64,000 nucleotides of DNA from NCBI GenBank assembly GCA_049840515.1, contig JASGKW010000003.1, positions 62,001-126,000 on the forward strand. The letters run 5' to 3'. Under the pieces are notes generated by a model. It had not been told where the DNA came from. It did no database searches and worked only from the letters and a program-made list of their open reading frames with translations. Within the stretch, counting starts at the first letter, position 1. Each line of letters starts with the position of its first letter. The stretch is from Muricomes sp049840515 (lineage in GTDB: Bacteria; Bacillota; Clostridia; Lachnospirales; Lachnospiraceae). The position numbers and the translations under genes are program-made. Positions 1 to 8,974 of the stretch are shown piece after piece.

Positions 1-182
1 TCATTCCCCTTTATGGTCATGACCAGATTACTGTCCTCATGACTCCAACTGCCCTCCAATGGATTTGCAGTAAAAAGCTTTATCACAAAAAAGGCTGCTA
101 TAATGATAATCACCACTGTAGACACAGTCATAACAGTTCTCCAGATTTGATTTCTTTTTTCTTCATTGTTCTTTGCAATCAT
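1..182 (-). CDS. Single-pass membrane protein, N-terminal fragment (cut by window edge)
   Basis: About 60 codons are visible on the minus strand before the window ends; no stop is reached. The start ATG at 182 follows a purine-rich AAGGGAAG stretch, and an in-frame stop lies at 213-215. The product starts MIAKNNEEKR, has one hydrophobic segment at residues about 16-37 (rich in V, I and A), and then leaves the membrane with NPLEGSWSHED. This suggests a short cytosolic tail, one anchor and an extracytoplasmic domain. A consensus promoter lies just upstream. The family cannot be named from this piece. Confidence 0.6.
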   Translation of the reverse strand, partial: MIAKNNEEKRNQIWRTVMTVSTVVIIIIAAFFVIKLFTANPLEGSWSHEDSNLVMTIKGN

Positions 183-214
183 GCATATTCTTCCCTTCTT
201 CTTCCTTCTTTTTC

Positions 215-243
215 ATTATACGGACTTTCTTTCACCCTGTCAA
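215..243 (-). promoter_or_regulatory. Perfect consensus sigma-A promoter
   Basis: Read on the minus strand, TTGACA (238-243) and TATAAT (215-220) are separated by exactly 17 bp. Both hexamers match the vegetative consensus completely. Transcription would start near 207, about 25 nt upstream of the truncated membrane-protein gene. Confidence 0.85.
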
Positions 244-280
244 CGGGTATGCTTGCAACGTCCCAGTGCAGGTTTTTGCA

Positions 281-322
281 GTAAAACAAATGAGAACACA
301 GAGTCATCTCTGTATTCTCATT
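281..322 (-). terminator. Rho-independent terminator after hisC
   Basis: The arms AATGAGAA-ACAGAG (289-303) and CTCTGT-TTCTCATT (308-322) form a stem with a TCAT loop and one mismatch. On the minus strand the hairpin is followed by TTGTTTTAC. It sits about 40 bp past the hisC stop and would end the aminotransferase operon. Confidence 0.7.
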
Positions 323-361
323 CAATTCCATTTATGCAGATATTCCGTCAATAATTATATG

Positions 362-1423
362 CTAATCGAACTGTTTCCTAAAGAAAGCAAATAATGTTTC
401 CATCTCTTCCCTGGTTCCAATGGTAATACGTAAATACTGATTTATTCTGTCGCTGTTCCAGTGACGGACATAAATATTCTCTTTTTTCAACGCTTCAAAC
501 AATTCCTTTGCATCGTAATCCGGGTGAGTCGCAAATATGAAGTTTGCCTTTGCATCTGGAAATTCAAATCCCAGCTTCTTTAATTCCGCTTTGGACCACT
601 CTCTCGTCTCAATGATTTTAGCTGTTGTTTCCTCAAAATATGCCTTATCTCTTACGGCTTCAACTCCGCAGACAAGTGACGGCAGATTCATGGTATAGGA
701 ATTAAAGGAATACTTAGCGTCATTCAAATATTGAATCAGCGCAGGATTTCCTATGGCATATCCGATTCTCATACCTGCCATAGACCTTGCCTTTGAAAAT
801 GTCTGCACAACAATGAGGTTAGGGTACTTATCCACAAGCTCTACTGCCGACTTACCTGCAAAATCTATATATGCCTCGTCTACAATCACAACCACATCCT
901 GATTGTGTCTCAGGATATCCTCTACAAATTCCAGGTCCTCATATACTGCTGTAGGTGCATTGGGGTTCGGAAATATAATTCCCCCATTTTCTCCGTAATA
1001 GTCCTCTTTCTGTATACAAAATTCATCATCTAATTTGGGGCACTCATAGGGTATGCGGTAAAGCTCTGCCCAAACCTTGTAAAAAGAATATGTAATATCA
1101 GGAAACAAAATCGGTTTGTCTGAATTGAAGAACGTAAGGAAGCACATCGCCAGCACATCATCAGAGCCGACACCCACAAACACCTGGTCTTTCCCAACGT
1201 GATAATGCTCTGCCAATACATCCACCAATTTCCCGGCTGTTGGGTCCGGATACAGGCGGAATCTGTCACAGTCTATATTTTTTATGGCCTCCAAAACTCC
1301 CGGTGCGGGGGGATAAGGATTCTCATTGGTATTTAGTTTGACGACCTTATGCTGAGGCTGTTCTCCCGCCACATAAGGCTCCACCTGACGGATATTTTTC
1401 AAAAGATTTCTGTTTAACTCCAT
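362..1423 (-). CDS. hisC: Histidinol-phosphate aminotransferase
   Basis: This 353-residue PLP-dependent enzyme converts imidazole-acetol phosphate and glutamate to histidinol phosphate in histidine synthesis. It has the HisC N-terminal motif NENPYPP (residues 33-39), NPNAPT (153-158), VDEAYIDF (181-188) and the lysine motif TFSKARSMAG (208-217, Schiff-base Lys about 211), and it is full length for the family. It lies 14 bp downstream of another aminotransferase with no promoter between, so the two are probably cotranscribed. No other his genes are nearby, so a broader aromatic or phosphonate aminotransferase role cannot be excluded. Confidence 0.88.
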   Translation of the reverse strand: MELNRNLLKNIRQVEPYVAGEQPQHKVVKLNTNENPYPPAPGVLEAIKNIDCDRFRLYPDPTAGKLVDVLAEHYHVGKDQVFVGVGSDDVLAMCFLTFFNSDKPILFPDITYSFYKVWAELYRIPYECPKLDDEFCIQKEDYYGENGGIIFPNPNAPTAVYEDLEFVEDILRHNQDVVVIVDEAYIDFAGKSAVELVDKYPNLIVVQTFSKARSMAGMRIGYAIGNPALIQYLNDAKYSFNSYTMNLPSLVCGVEAVRDKAYFEETTAKIIETREWSKAELKKLGFEFPDAKANFIFATHPDYDAKELFEALKKENIYVRHWNSDRINQYLRITIGTREEMETLFAFFRKQFD

Positions 1424-1437
1424 CCGAAGCTTCCTGT

Positions 1438-2625
1438 CTATTTGTACTCTGCTGCCAGTTCCGCGAACTTCGGCAAAGAATTTACAATTGTCTCATAAGC
1501 TACACAGTATGCAAGGCGCACATATCCCGGGCATCCAAAAGAAGTGCCTGGCACAATAAGGATATTATATTTCTTAGCTTCCGCGCAAAATGCTTTTTCG
1601 TCTGCTACAGGTGATTTCACAAACAGGTAAAAGGCACCTTCCGGCTTAATGCACTCAAATCCCAGGTCTTTTAAACCATTGTACAAAGTCTCTCTGTTCC
1701 TGTTGTAATAAGAAATGTCTGTCTTTTCATTGAGACACATCTTCACAATCTTCTGCTGCAGAGTAGGTGCATTGACAAATCCAAGGATTCTTGTCGCCAC
1801 ATTTGCCGCGTTGATTATCAAATCACTGTCCGCAACCTCATCTGGAATTACCAGATAACCGATGCGCTCTCCCGGAAGGGACAATGATTTACTGTAAGAG
1901 TAACCAATAATTGTATTTGCATAATATTTGGTCAGATACGGAACTTCCACCCCATCATATGCCAGCTCTCTGTAAGGCTCGTCTGATATGAGATAAATAT
2001 CTGTGCCAAACTCTTTTTGTTTAGCTTCCATAATCGCAGCCAGTTTTTTGATTGTTTCTTCTGAATATACAACTCCTGTGGGGTTGTTCGGAGTGTTTAC
2101 AACAACGATTTTTGTTTTTGGAGTCAGTTTTTCCTCAAATTCGTCCAGTTTAGGCTGGAAATTCTCTGTATTTGGAGAGATTTCTACAAGAACTCCCTCA
2201 TAATTGTTTGTGTAGCTTCTGTATTCCCCGAAATAAGGTGCGAATACAACCACTTCATCTCCCGGGTTGAGCAGCGATTTGAAAATTACATTTAATCCAC
2301 CCGCTGCGCCCACTGTCATGGTAATATTTTTTGCTTCAAATGCTGTCTGAAATCTTTCATTCAGGGACTCTGCCACGGCCTGTCTTACATCAGGATAACC
2401 CGCATTGCTGGTTGTATACCCGTGAAGAGCTACTGGATTTTCCTCATCAAGAATCGTGCGGATTGCAGTCTTTACAGCTTCGGGAGCCGGCACGTTTGGA
2501 TTGCCCAAGCTGAAATCATACACGTTCTCCGCCCCATAAATTCCTGCCAGACGATTTCCCTCTTCAAACATCGCGCGGATTGCAGAGCTGTTTGCAACCA
2601 TATTTTCCATTTTTTTTGAAATCAT
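1438..2625 (-). CDS. Class I/II pyridoxal-phosphate aminotransferase (AspB-like)
   Basis: This 395-residue fold-type I aminotransferase of the aspartate-aminotransferase superfamily is cytosolic. Visible landmarks are NTPNNPTG (177-184), ISDEPYRE (213-220) and SYSKSLSLPGERIGY, with the PLP lysine near residue 246 and the phosphate-binding Arg close by. A strong ribosome site (AAAAGGAGAG) precedes the ATG at 2625. It is the middle gene of a DUF2156-aminotransferase-hisC run with 14-bp gaps. The substrate amino acid cannot be read from sequence; aspartate, aromatic or alanine donors are all possible. Confidence 0.85.
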   Translation of the reverse strand: MISKKMENMVANSSAIRAMFEEGNRLAGIYGAENVYDFSLGNPNVPAPEAVKTAIRTILDEENPVALHGYTTSNAGYPDVRQAVAESLNERFQTAFEAKNITMTVGAAGGLNVIFKSLLNPGDEVVVFAPYFGEYRSYTNNYEGVLVEISPNTENFQPKLDEFEEKLTPKTKIVVVNTPNNPTGVVYSEETIKKLAAIMEAKQKEFGTDIYLISDEPYRELAYDGVEVPYLTKYYANTIIGYSYSKSLSLPGERIGYLVIPDEVADSDLIINAANVATRILGFVNAPTLQQKIVKMCLNEKTDISYYNRNRETLYNGLKDLGFECIKPEGAFYLFVKSPVADEKAFCAEAKKYNILIVPGTSFGCPGYVRLAYCVAYETIVNSLPKFAELAAEYK

Positions 2626-2639
2626 TGTCTTCTCTCCTT

Positions 2640-3539
2640 TTATTTTATTCTTGTAACAATACCTTTTTCTACCATAAATGCAGGTTTATAAGAAAGCTTT
2701 GCTTTTCTAAGTCCCTCTGAACCGGCATCATCTTCACGGTTCACATATTTATAATTGACACACTCGTGCTGTACAAACTGCTGGTTGATAACTGTGTATG
2801 CACCTTCTATATCAGAAAATGCCTTCTCAATATGCACAACAAAAGTGTCCTGACAGACCGGCTCTCCCGTTGTAAAAGCAACAATCTTTCCGCCCACACG
2901 GAGAACTCCGCCTTTTTGTCCCAATTCCTTGTATAAACGCAGCGTATTGAGAGTTACACACATCTCGGCATTTTTCATAGGATCAGCTTCGCAGCCGTTA
3001 ATCTCCCGCCATTTCAATGCCATCTGGAAACATTCCTCCTGGTTTTCATCACTCAGAGGCTCATAGCTCCAGTCAGGATATAATGTATTGAACTTATTAA
3101 TGTGATTCCTTTTGCTGTGCAGCTTCTTACCTGCCAAAGTGGCGAGTTTCTCAGATTCATATACATAATCCGCATTGTCCCGCACCTGTTCTATCTGAAA
3201 TTCCCCCGGATACCAGCTCTCCAGCTGGGCAAAGCTTTCCTTCGTCACATTGTAAAGCGTTATCGGGGCGCCTTTCTCCTCACTGCATTTCATAAGAAAC
3301 TCCAGCGCATTTTTAACACACTGAGGGTCTCCCGCGGGATAAGAATAGGCAAGGCCTGTCTCCTCGTTTTTAAACACGAGGGCATCCTCTATCACAGCAT
3401 ACTGTACCTTATAAAATCTCGACCACAGATATACATTGCAAAATGTTCTGTCGCAACTTCTGCTTGGAGCCTTGTTAAAATAAGAACTGATAAGCTCCTT
3501 ATCCTCCAGTTCCGGCCGTTTAAATATTATTTCTTCCAT
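2640..3539 (-). CDS. DUF2156 (phosphatidylglycerol lysyltransferase C-domain-like) protein
   Basis: This 299-residue soluble protein resembles the GNAT-like DUF2156 domain found at the C-terminus of MprF-type aminoacyl-phosphatidylglycerol synthases, here alone with no membrane segments. Family landmarks are the N-terminal CDRTFCNVYLW segment and the central HSKRNHINKF stretch followed by a GNAT-like half. Its substrate is not known for stand-alone members. An AAGGATAAAG ribosome site precedes the ATG. It is the first gene of the run leading to hisC, with a 14-bp gap to the next gene. Confidence 0.75.
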   Translation of the reverse strand: MEEIIFKRPELEDKELISSYFNKAPSRSCDRTFCNVYLWSRFYKVQYAVIEDALVFKNEETGLAYSYPAGDPQCVKNALEFLMKCSEEKGAPITLYNVTKESFAQLESWYPGEFQIEQVRDNADYVYESEKLATLAGKKLHSKRNHINKFNTLYPDWSYEPLSDENQEECFQMALKWREINGCEADPMKNAEMCVTLNTLRLYKELGQKGGVLRVGGKIVAFTTGEPVCQDTFVVHIEKAFSDIEGAYTVINQQFVQHECVNYKYVNREDDAGSEGLRKAKLSYKPAFMVEKGIVTRIK

Positions 3540-3732
3540 CTTTATCCTTCTCTTTCTTTATCTTCTACCTTTATGCTACTACGGGACCATAAGACTCTGT
3601 CTGAATGTCCGACAGTCTATATTTATATACCTGTGAATGCCCAAAAAATAATAACATTACTAAAGTATATCACATTTTGTCACAATTCAGCCATGAAAAT
3701 TTTAATCATATAAAGCTGCTGCCAGACTACAA

Positions 3733-5475
3733 TTATACTCTTCTCCTGAACTGCATCTCATAAAGCTCTGCATAGACACCATTTTCCTCCAGCAGCTCCT
3801 CATGTGTTCCCTGCTCTGCAATGCCATCCTCTGTGAGCACTAAAATGCGGTGGGCATTGCGAATTGTAGAAAGGCGGTGTGCAATTACAAAAGTAGTTCT
3901 GTTCTTTGCCAGCTCTTCCATAGACTGCTGTACCACCTGCTCACTTTCATTATCCAGAGCAGAAGTCGCCTCATCAAAAATCAGAACTTCCGGATTTCTT
4001 AAAAATACCCTGGCGATAGACAGACGCTGCTTCTGTCCTCCTGACAGTTTAACGCCCCGCTGCCCCACATCTGTATCATATCCTTCGGGGAAACTCATAA
4101 TAAATTCGTGGGCATTTGCTCTCCTCGCAGCCAGAATAACCTCCTCATCCGTGGCACCCGGCTTTCCATAACGGATATTATCCATAATACTGCCCACGAA
4201 CAGATACACATCCTGCTGTACAATTCCGATATGATTCCGCAATTCCTCCAGTTTGATATTTCGGATATCTATCCCGTCTAAGCGTATACTGCCCTCTGAC
4301 ACTTCATAAAATCTGGGAATCAGACTGCACAGAGTTGTTTTTCCCGCACCGGACGGACCTACAAGAGCAACATAATCTCCCGCCGTCACCTTTAAATCCA
4401 GATTGTCCAGTACTCTCTTGTTTTTGTCCTCATAATAAAAGGATACATTCTGAAACTCAATCTCCCCTTTTACCTCATCCAGTGAAACCGCATCCGGCTC
4501 ATCTGCAATATCCGGGGCAATAGATATAATCTCCAGAAATCTTTCAAAACCAGAGTAACCATTCTGAAACTGCTCTGTAAGAGTCACAAGTTTCTTTACA
4601 GGCTCTGTAAAGTTATTGATATACAAAAGAAATGTAATTAAATCCGTCACAACAAGCTTGCCGGACAGCATCATGCCCACACCTGACAACAGAACAGAAA
4701 CCGTAATCAGGGTACTCATAGCACCCAGTCCGGAATTATAAATTCCCATGTATTTATAGCTGGCCTTTTTTGCTGCCACAAAATTATCGTTCCCAGCTTT
4801 GAACTTTTTCATTTCCACACTTTCATTTGCAAAAGATTTTACCACACGGATACCTGAAAGGCTGTCCTCTATCTGGCTGTTTATCTCTCCGATTTTTTCC
4901 CTGTTTCTCTTAAATGCAATCTTCATTCTTCCATTATAATAGAAAGCAAATATGGCCATAACAGGGATAAATGCAAATGCAATCAGTGCAAGTTTTACAT
5001 TTACCGTCAGCAGAATTACAAAAGAACCCACAATTTTAATGACAGATATCACTAAATCCTCAGGTCCATGGTGCAGCAGTTCACTGATATCAAACAGGTC
5101 ACTGGTTATCCTTGACAGCAGATGTCCAACTTTCTGGTTATCATAAAAGGCAAAGGTCAGCTTTTGATAATGACCAAAGATATCCCTTCGCATATCCGCT
5201 TCCATCTTGGCTCCCATAATATGTCCGAAATATCCTATATAAAAATTACAGAACATTTCCAGGGCGACCAGCCCCAGCATCACCGCCCCCAGCATAAGGA
5301 TGGCACGTCTTGCCTGCGAAGCTTCAAAGTAAATCACTTCATTGGTAATGTATCTCACAATCATAGGAATGACCAGCATAACGGCCGCCCCCAATATAGC
5401 AAAAATCATATCACTATAAAATAAACCTTTATAAGGCTTATAATAGGCAAATAATTTCTTTAGTTTTCCTCTCAT
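3733..5475 (-). CDS. ABC transporter, fused permease and ATP-binding protein
   Basis: This is a half-transporter of the exporter type (MsbA/LmrA-like), 580 residues from the preferred ATG at 5475. An upstream in-frame GTG/ATG would give 594, but GGAAAGGAAG sits correctly for 5475. Residues 1-320 hold six predicted membrane helices. The ATPase part has Walker A GPSGAGKTT (about 373-381), the signature LSGGQKQR (477-484), Walker B FDEATSALD (500-508) and the H-loop AHRLSTI (near 533). It should work as a homodimer or with an unseen partner exporting lipid, peptide or drug. No partner gene is adjacent and the cargo is unknown. Confidence 0.87.
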   Translation of the reverse strand: MRGKLKKLFAYYKPYKGLFYSDMIFAILGAAVMLVIPMIVRYITNEVIYFEASQARRAILMLGAVMLGLVALEMFCNFYIGYFGHIMGAKMEADMRRDIFGHYQKLTFAFYDNQKVGHLLSRITSDLFDISELLHHGPEDLVISVIKIVGSFVILLTVNVKLALIAFAFIPVMAIFAFYYNGRMKIAFKRNREKIGEINSQIEDSLSGIRVVKSFANESVEMKKFKAGNDNFVAAKKASYKYMGIYNSGLGAMSTLITVSVLLSGVGMMLSGKLVVTDLITFLLYINNFTEPVKKLVTLTEQFQNGYSGFERFLEIISIAPDIADEPDAVSLDEVKGEIEFQNVSFYYEDKNKRVLDNLDLKVTAGDYVALVGPSGAGKTTLCSLIPRFYEVSEGSIRLDGIDIRNIKLEELRNHIGIVQQDVYLFVGSIMDNIRYGKPGATDEEVILAARRANAHEFIMSFPEGYDTDVGQRGVKLSGGQKQRLSIARVFLRNPEVLIFDEATSALDNESEQVVQQSMEELAKNRTTFVIAHRLSTIRNAHRILVLTEDGIAEQGTHEELLEENGVYAELYEMQFRRRV

Positions 5476-5573
5476 AGCATTCTTCCTTTCCCAATACAGT
5501 AAATCAACATGTACCATGATACCTCACATTCACCGCATTTGCAAATCTCTGTTCGTTTTTCATCATATAAAAA

Positions 5574-5613
5574 GTAACAGTTCAGCTATATACGTGCATG
5601 GCTGAACTGTTAC
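5574..5613 (-). terminator. 40-bp perfect palindrome, terminator of prfA
   Basis: GTAACAGTTCAGC (5574-5586) is exactly complementary to 5601-5613 around a 14-nt loop. On the minus strand the stem is followed by TTTTTATATG, which fits a rho-independent terminator for prfA. The same half-site recurs in other intergenic regions of the window, so it may be a dispersed element that serves as a terminator here. Confidence 0.7.
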
Positions 5614-5659
5614 TACAAAAAGAGTCTGGAATCTCTCCAAACCCTTTCTGAAATCACTT

Positions 5660-6734
5660 TTAGTTGTCGTTCATATTGGCCAGTTTTGCACTCTGGTCCG
5701 CCGCGATAAGGCTGTCAATAACCTCATCTAAATCTCCGTTTAATATTGTATCCAGTTTATGCAGAGTAAGTTTGATTCTATGGTCTGTGACCCTTCCCTG
5801 TGGGAAGTTATAGGTTCTGATTTTCTCAGAGCGGTCACCGGTTCCTATCTGGCTTCTTCTCGCCTCTGCCTCTGATGCCTGCTGTTTTTCCAATTCCAGG
5901 TCATATAATTTGGAGCGGAGCAGACGGAACGCTTTCTCTTTATTCTGGAGCTGTGATTTCTCTGTCTGACTGTAAATAACGATTCCTGTGGGATAGTGAG
6001 TCAGACGAACCGCTGAGTCTGTTGTATTGACACACTGGCCTCCATTTCCTGATGCACGCATAACGTCAATACGGATGTCTTTGTCCTCAATAACAACGTC
6101 CACATCCTCGGCCTCGGGCATAATTGCTACTGTAATTGTAGAAGTATGAATTCTGCCGCCGCTCTCTGTCTCCGGCACACGCTGCACACGGTGAACACCG
6201 CTCTCATATTTCAGACGTGAGTATGCTCCCTGTCCTGTAATCATAAATACACATTCTTTAAAGCCGCCAATTCCATTTTCATTCAAAGAAATCATCTCTA
6301 TTTTCCAGCGGCGTCCCTCTGAATAGTGCGCGTACATGCGGTAAACTTCCGCTGCGAACAGAGCCGCCTCATCCCCGCCGGCACCGGCACGTATTTCCAC
6401 GATAACATTCTTTTCGTCGTTAGGGTCTTTTGGCAGAAGGAGAATCTTCAATTCCTGCTCGAGCTTCCTCCACACGGGCTTTGGAATCATTCAGCTCTTC
6501 CTTTGCCATTTCTCTCATCTCTTCGTCAGACTCTTCATCCAGCATGACAAGGCTGTCTTCAATATTCTGCTTGCACTGTTTGTATTCTCTGTATGCCTCC
6601 ACAATAGGAGTTAAATCACTCTGTTCTTTCATCAGCCTGCGAAAGCGCTCCGGGTCGTTTGCCACATCCGGTTCCTGCAGCTCTCCCATCAATTCTTCGT
6701 AGCGGATTAATAAATCTTCTAATCTATCAAACAT
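5660..6734 (-). CDS. prfA: Peptide chain release factor 1, interrupted by a one-base frameshift
   Basis: RF1 reads UAA/UAG stops and triggers peptide release. Two overlapping frames together give a complete RF1 of about 357 residues: an N-terminal coiled region from the ATG at 6734 (MFDRLEDLL) and a C-terminal part carrying the PxT anticodon element (VPETES) and the catalytic GGQ (SGNGGQCVN). The frames join at 6461-6470, where one extra base separates RVEE from LEQELKILLLPKD. The length, 1075 nt, is one base over a multiple of three. RF1 is essential, so a sequencing indel is the likeliest cause. The gene is followed by a terminator and lies 7 bp after prmC, its modifying enzyme. Confidence 0.88.
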
Positions 6735-6741
6735 CTTTTCT

Positions 6742-7662
6742 TTATCCTTTCTCACATGGCAATTCCGTTTTTGTAAAAATATCATACACGCCAATGACAA
6801 CCCGGTCAAGACCTGCCAGATCCTTTTTGACGATGACATCGCGGTATCCCGCCTGACACATCATAGACCGCACAGCCTCACCCTGGTCGGCACCTATCTC
6901 AAATATCAGATATCCATCCTCTGTAAGATATCTGCCTGCCTCATCAATAATCTTTCTGTAGAAATACAGGCCATCTTCTTTTCCATCTAAAGCTAACATA
7001 GGGTCATGATTCTTTACTTCTTCCTGAAGTGTATCTATCACATCTGTTCTTATATAAGGCGGATTGGATACAATCATTTCATACCGTCCGGTTATCTGTT
7101 CAAATAAATCACTGCACAGAAATCCCGCCTGTATGTGAAGACACTGGGCATTTCTTTTGGCAACCTCCAGGGCTTTCCCAGAAGTATCTGCTCCTGTCCC
7201 TTTCAAATTTATCCCCGGATATTTTCCTGCATAATGCAGAATACTCAGCAAAATACAACCTGACCCCGTGCACATATCCAACAGCCGGTATGTACCCTCA
7301 CCCTGTTTTGATGCAACCGCTGTCTTTTCCTTTGTCTCTATCACTTTCAGAGCACTCTCCACCAATATTTCCGTATCCTGCCTTGGAATCAGGACATGCT
7401 CATTCACCTGAAATTCCAGGCCCATAAATTCCTGTACCCCCGTAAGGTGCTGAAGCGGAATATGCTGTGCCCTTTTCTCTATATAATCAAAATATATCTC
7501 TTCTTCTCTCGCTGTCATGGCTTTATCCGGCAGGGCATAATACATGGCCCTGCTGACCTGGCTCACATGCTCAAGAAGGAGCCACGCATCTAGCCCGGCA
7601 TCCAAAACCCCTGCTTCCAAAAGAATATGCATTCCCCGTTCGCAGGCTTCCCGCAGAGTCAT
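6742..7662 (-). CDS. prmC: Release factor glutamine N5-methyltransferase
   Basis: PrmC methylates the glutamine of the GGQ motif in RF1 and RF2 using S-adenosylmethionine. The 306-residue protein has the helical N-terminal domain, a SAM-binding LLDMCTGSGCI motif and the catalytic VSNPPYI (NPPY) motif that holds the substrate glutamine. It sits directly upstream of prfA, the classic arrangement, and overlaps the DUF1385 gene by 4 bp (ATGA), so the three are translationally coupled. Confidence 0.92.
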   Translation of the reverse strand: MTLREACERGMHILLEAGVLDAGLDAWLLLEHVSQVSRAMYYALPDKAMTAREEEIYFDYIEKRAQHIPLQHLTGVQEFMGLEFQVNEHVLIPRQDTEILVESALKVIETKEKTAVASKQGEGTYRLLDMCTGSGCILLSILHYAGKYPGINLKGTGADTSGKALEVAKRNAQCLHIQAGFLCSDLFEQITGRYEMIVSNPPYIRTDVIDTLQEEVKNHDPMLALDGKEDGLYFYRKIIDEAGRYLTEDGYLIFEIGADQGEAVRSMMCQAGYRDVIVKKDLAGLDRVVIGVYDIFTKTELPCEKG

Positions 7663-8582
7663 GCCTGTTCCTCCGCCTGATATGCCCTCCAGTCAAACAC
7701 AGCTTCCACAGCCCCGATTGCAACTTCAATCATGCTGTCATCCGGTTCTTTTGTTGTCAGATTCTGTATCCACATCCCTGGCTTACTCAAGAGATTAATA
7801 ATTGTATTGTCACTGTTTCCCGCCAGTCTGATTAATTCATAGGATACCCCTGCAATCAGAGGGAGAAGTGCGATACGCAGAACCACCCTCATAATCTGGG
7901 ATTCTGCAGTGATAAAAAAGCAGAATATAATACTGACTATCATAACGAAGAACAGAAAGCTGGTTCCACAGCGTTTATGCTGCTTGGAACTCTTCCGCAC
8001 ATTTTCCACATTCAGTACAAGCCCATTCTCAATACAGTTGATACATTTATGCTCCGCACCGTGGTACATAAAGGTTCTCTGGATATCCTTCATCTTGGAT
8101 ATGAGAAGAATATAACCCAAAAAGATTGCCACACGGATCAGACCTTCCATAACTGTGAGCATTCCCCTGGAAGCGATATGTTGTTTTAAAATATTGCTCA
8201 GAAAATATGGGAGAATCATAAAAATGCCGACTGCCAGAACAACGGAAAAGGCAACCGTCAGATTCATAATCATCTTCTCCTTTTTCTCCCGCTTCGCAAT
8301 ATCAGCTTCTGTCAGCACTTCCTCTGTCTCTTCTTCCTCCTCAAAGAAACTTGCGGAATAAGTAAGAGTTTTCATTCCCAGAACCAAAGAATCCACAAAG
8401 TTAAAAATGCCCCGGATAAAAGGTATCTTTGTCAGTGATTTCCATGGAATTATACTGCGGTATTCCTGTATATCAATCTCTATCTCTTTGTTTGGCTTTC
8501 TCACAGCCACAGCATACTGATTTCCATTCTTCATCATAATGCCTTCCAGGACTGCCTGTCCGCCTATGTTTGATGACCTCAT
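7659..8582 (-). CDS. DUF1385 (YqhQ-like) membrane protein
   Basis: This 307-residue integral membrane protein begins with the family motif GGQAVLEGIMMK and carries HGAEHKCINCIENG in the middle, with several hydrophobic segments (residues about 105-130, 145-165, 205-250). Members are widespread next to prmC-prfA in Firmicutes. The biochemical role is not established. A stretch of acidic residues (EEEEETEEV, near 82-90) precedes the first membrane segments. It is likely the first gene of the DUF1385-prmC-prfA operon. Confidence 0.85.
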   Translation of the reverse strand: MRSSNIGGQAVLEGIMMKNGNQYAVAVRKPNKEIEIDIQEYRSIIPWKSLTKIPFIRGIFNFVDSLVLGMKTLTYSASFFEEEEETEEVLTEADIAKREKKEKMIMNLTVAFSVVLAVGIFMILPYFLSNILKQHIASRGMLTVMEGLIRVAIFLGYILLISKMKDIQRTFMYHGAEHKCINCIENGLVLNVENVRKSSKQHKRCGTSFLFFVMIVSIIFCFFITAESQIMRVVLRIALLPLIAGVSYELIRLAGNSDNTIINLLSKPGMWIQNLTTKEPDDSMIEVAIGAVEAVFDWRAYQAEEQA

Positions 8583-8619
8583 GAGTCCTCCTTTTCTTTA
8601 TGTGAAACACTTTCCTGTG

Positions 8620-8657
8620 ATATAAAAGAAAAGGCTGAGATATCCACCTCAGCCTGC
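8620..8657 (-). terminator. Rho-independent terminator of rpmE
   Basis: AGGCTGAG (8632-8639) pairs with CTCAGCCT (8648-8655) around an 8-nt loop. On the minus strand TTTTCTTTTAT follows. It lies about 10 bp after the rpmE stop. Confidence 0.85.
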
Positions 8658-8663
8658 CATTAC

Positions 8664-8870
8664 TTATTCTGATTTCATGCCGTATTTCTTGTTGAACTTA
8701 TCAACACGACCGCGAGCCTGTCCGGATTTCTGCTGTCCGGTATAGAACGGATGGCACTTAGAACAAATTTCCACATGGATGTTCTCATTTGTTGAGCCTG
8801 TTGTAAATGTGTTACCACAGTTACAAGTAACTGTTGCCTGATGGTACTCTGGATGGATTCCTTCTCTCAT
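8664..8870 (-). CDS. rpmE: 50S ribosomal protein L31 (zinc-binding type)
   Basis: L31 is a small protein of the large ribosomal subunit at the intersubunit bridge. From the preferred ATG at 8870 it is 68 residues starting MREGIHPEYH, the usual family start; the in-frame GTG at 8879 is less likely because GAGAGGTG lies seven bases before 8870. The C+ form is shown by CNCGN and CSKCHPFYTG, the four-cysteine zinc site. It has its own promoter upstream and its own terminator, so it is probably monocistronic. Confidence 0.95.
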   Translation of the reverse strand: MREGIHPEYHQATVTCNCGNTFTTGSTNENIHVEICSKCHPFYTGQQKSGQARGRVDKFNKKYGMKSE

Positions 8871-8930
8871 GATTTTCACCTCTCTATTTTAAATATAGTT
8901 CAATACGCATAATGTTTAAACAGCTTTATT

Positions 8931-8959
8931 ATTGTAGCATAAGATTTTTTGTTTTGCAA
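8931..8959 (-). promoter_or_regulatory. Promoter of rpmE
   Basis: On the minus strand TTGCAA (8954-8959), a 17-bp spacer and TACAAT (8931-8936) form a good sigma-A promoter, with an extended -10 (TGC before TACAAT). Transcription would start about 50 nt before the L31 start codon. Confidence 0.75.
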
Positions 8960-8974
8960 GTTCTTTTTGATGCT

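Noticed and set aside
3102..3713. 203-residue plus-strand frame opposite the DUF2156 gene
   Set aside because: It covers the antisense of a conserved gene and its promoter region; the composition is that of a shadow frame.
6461..6470. Programmed frameshift in a release factor gene
   Set aside because: The known programmed shift is in prfB at an in-frame UGA after an internal Shine-Dalgarno; this gene is prfA (PxT motif) and lacks those signals.
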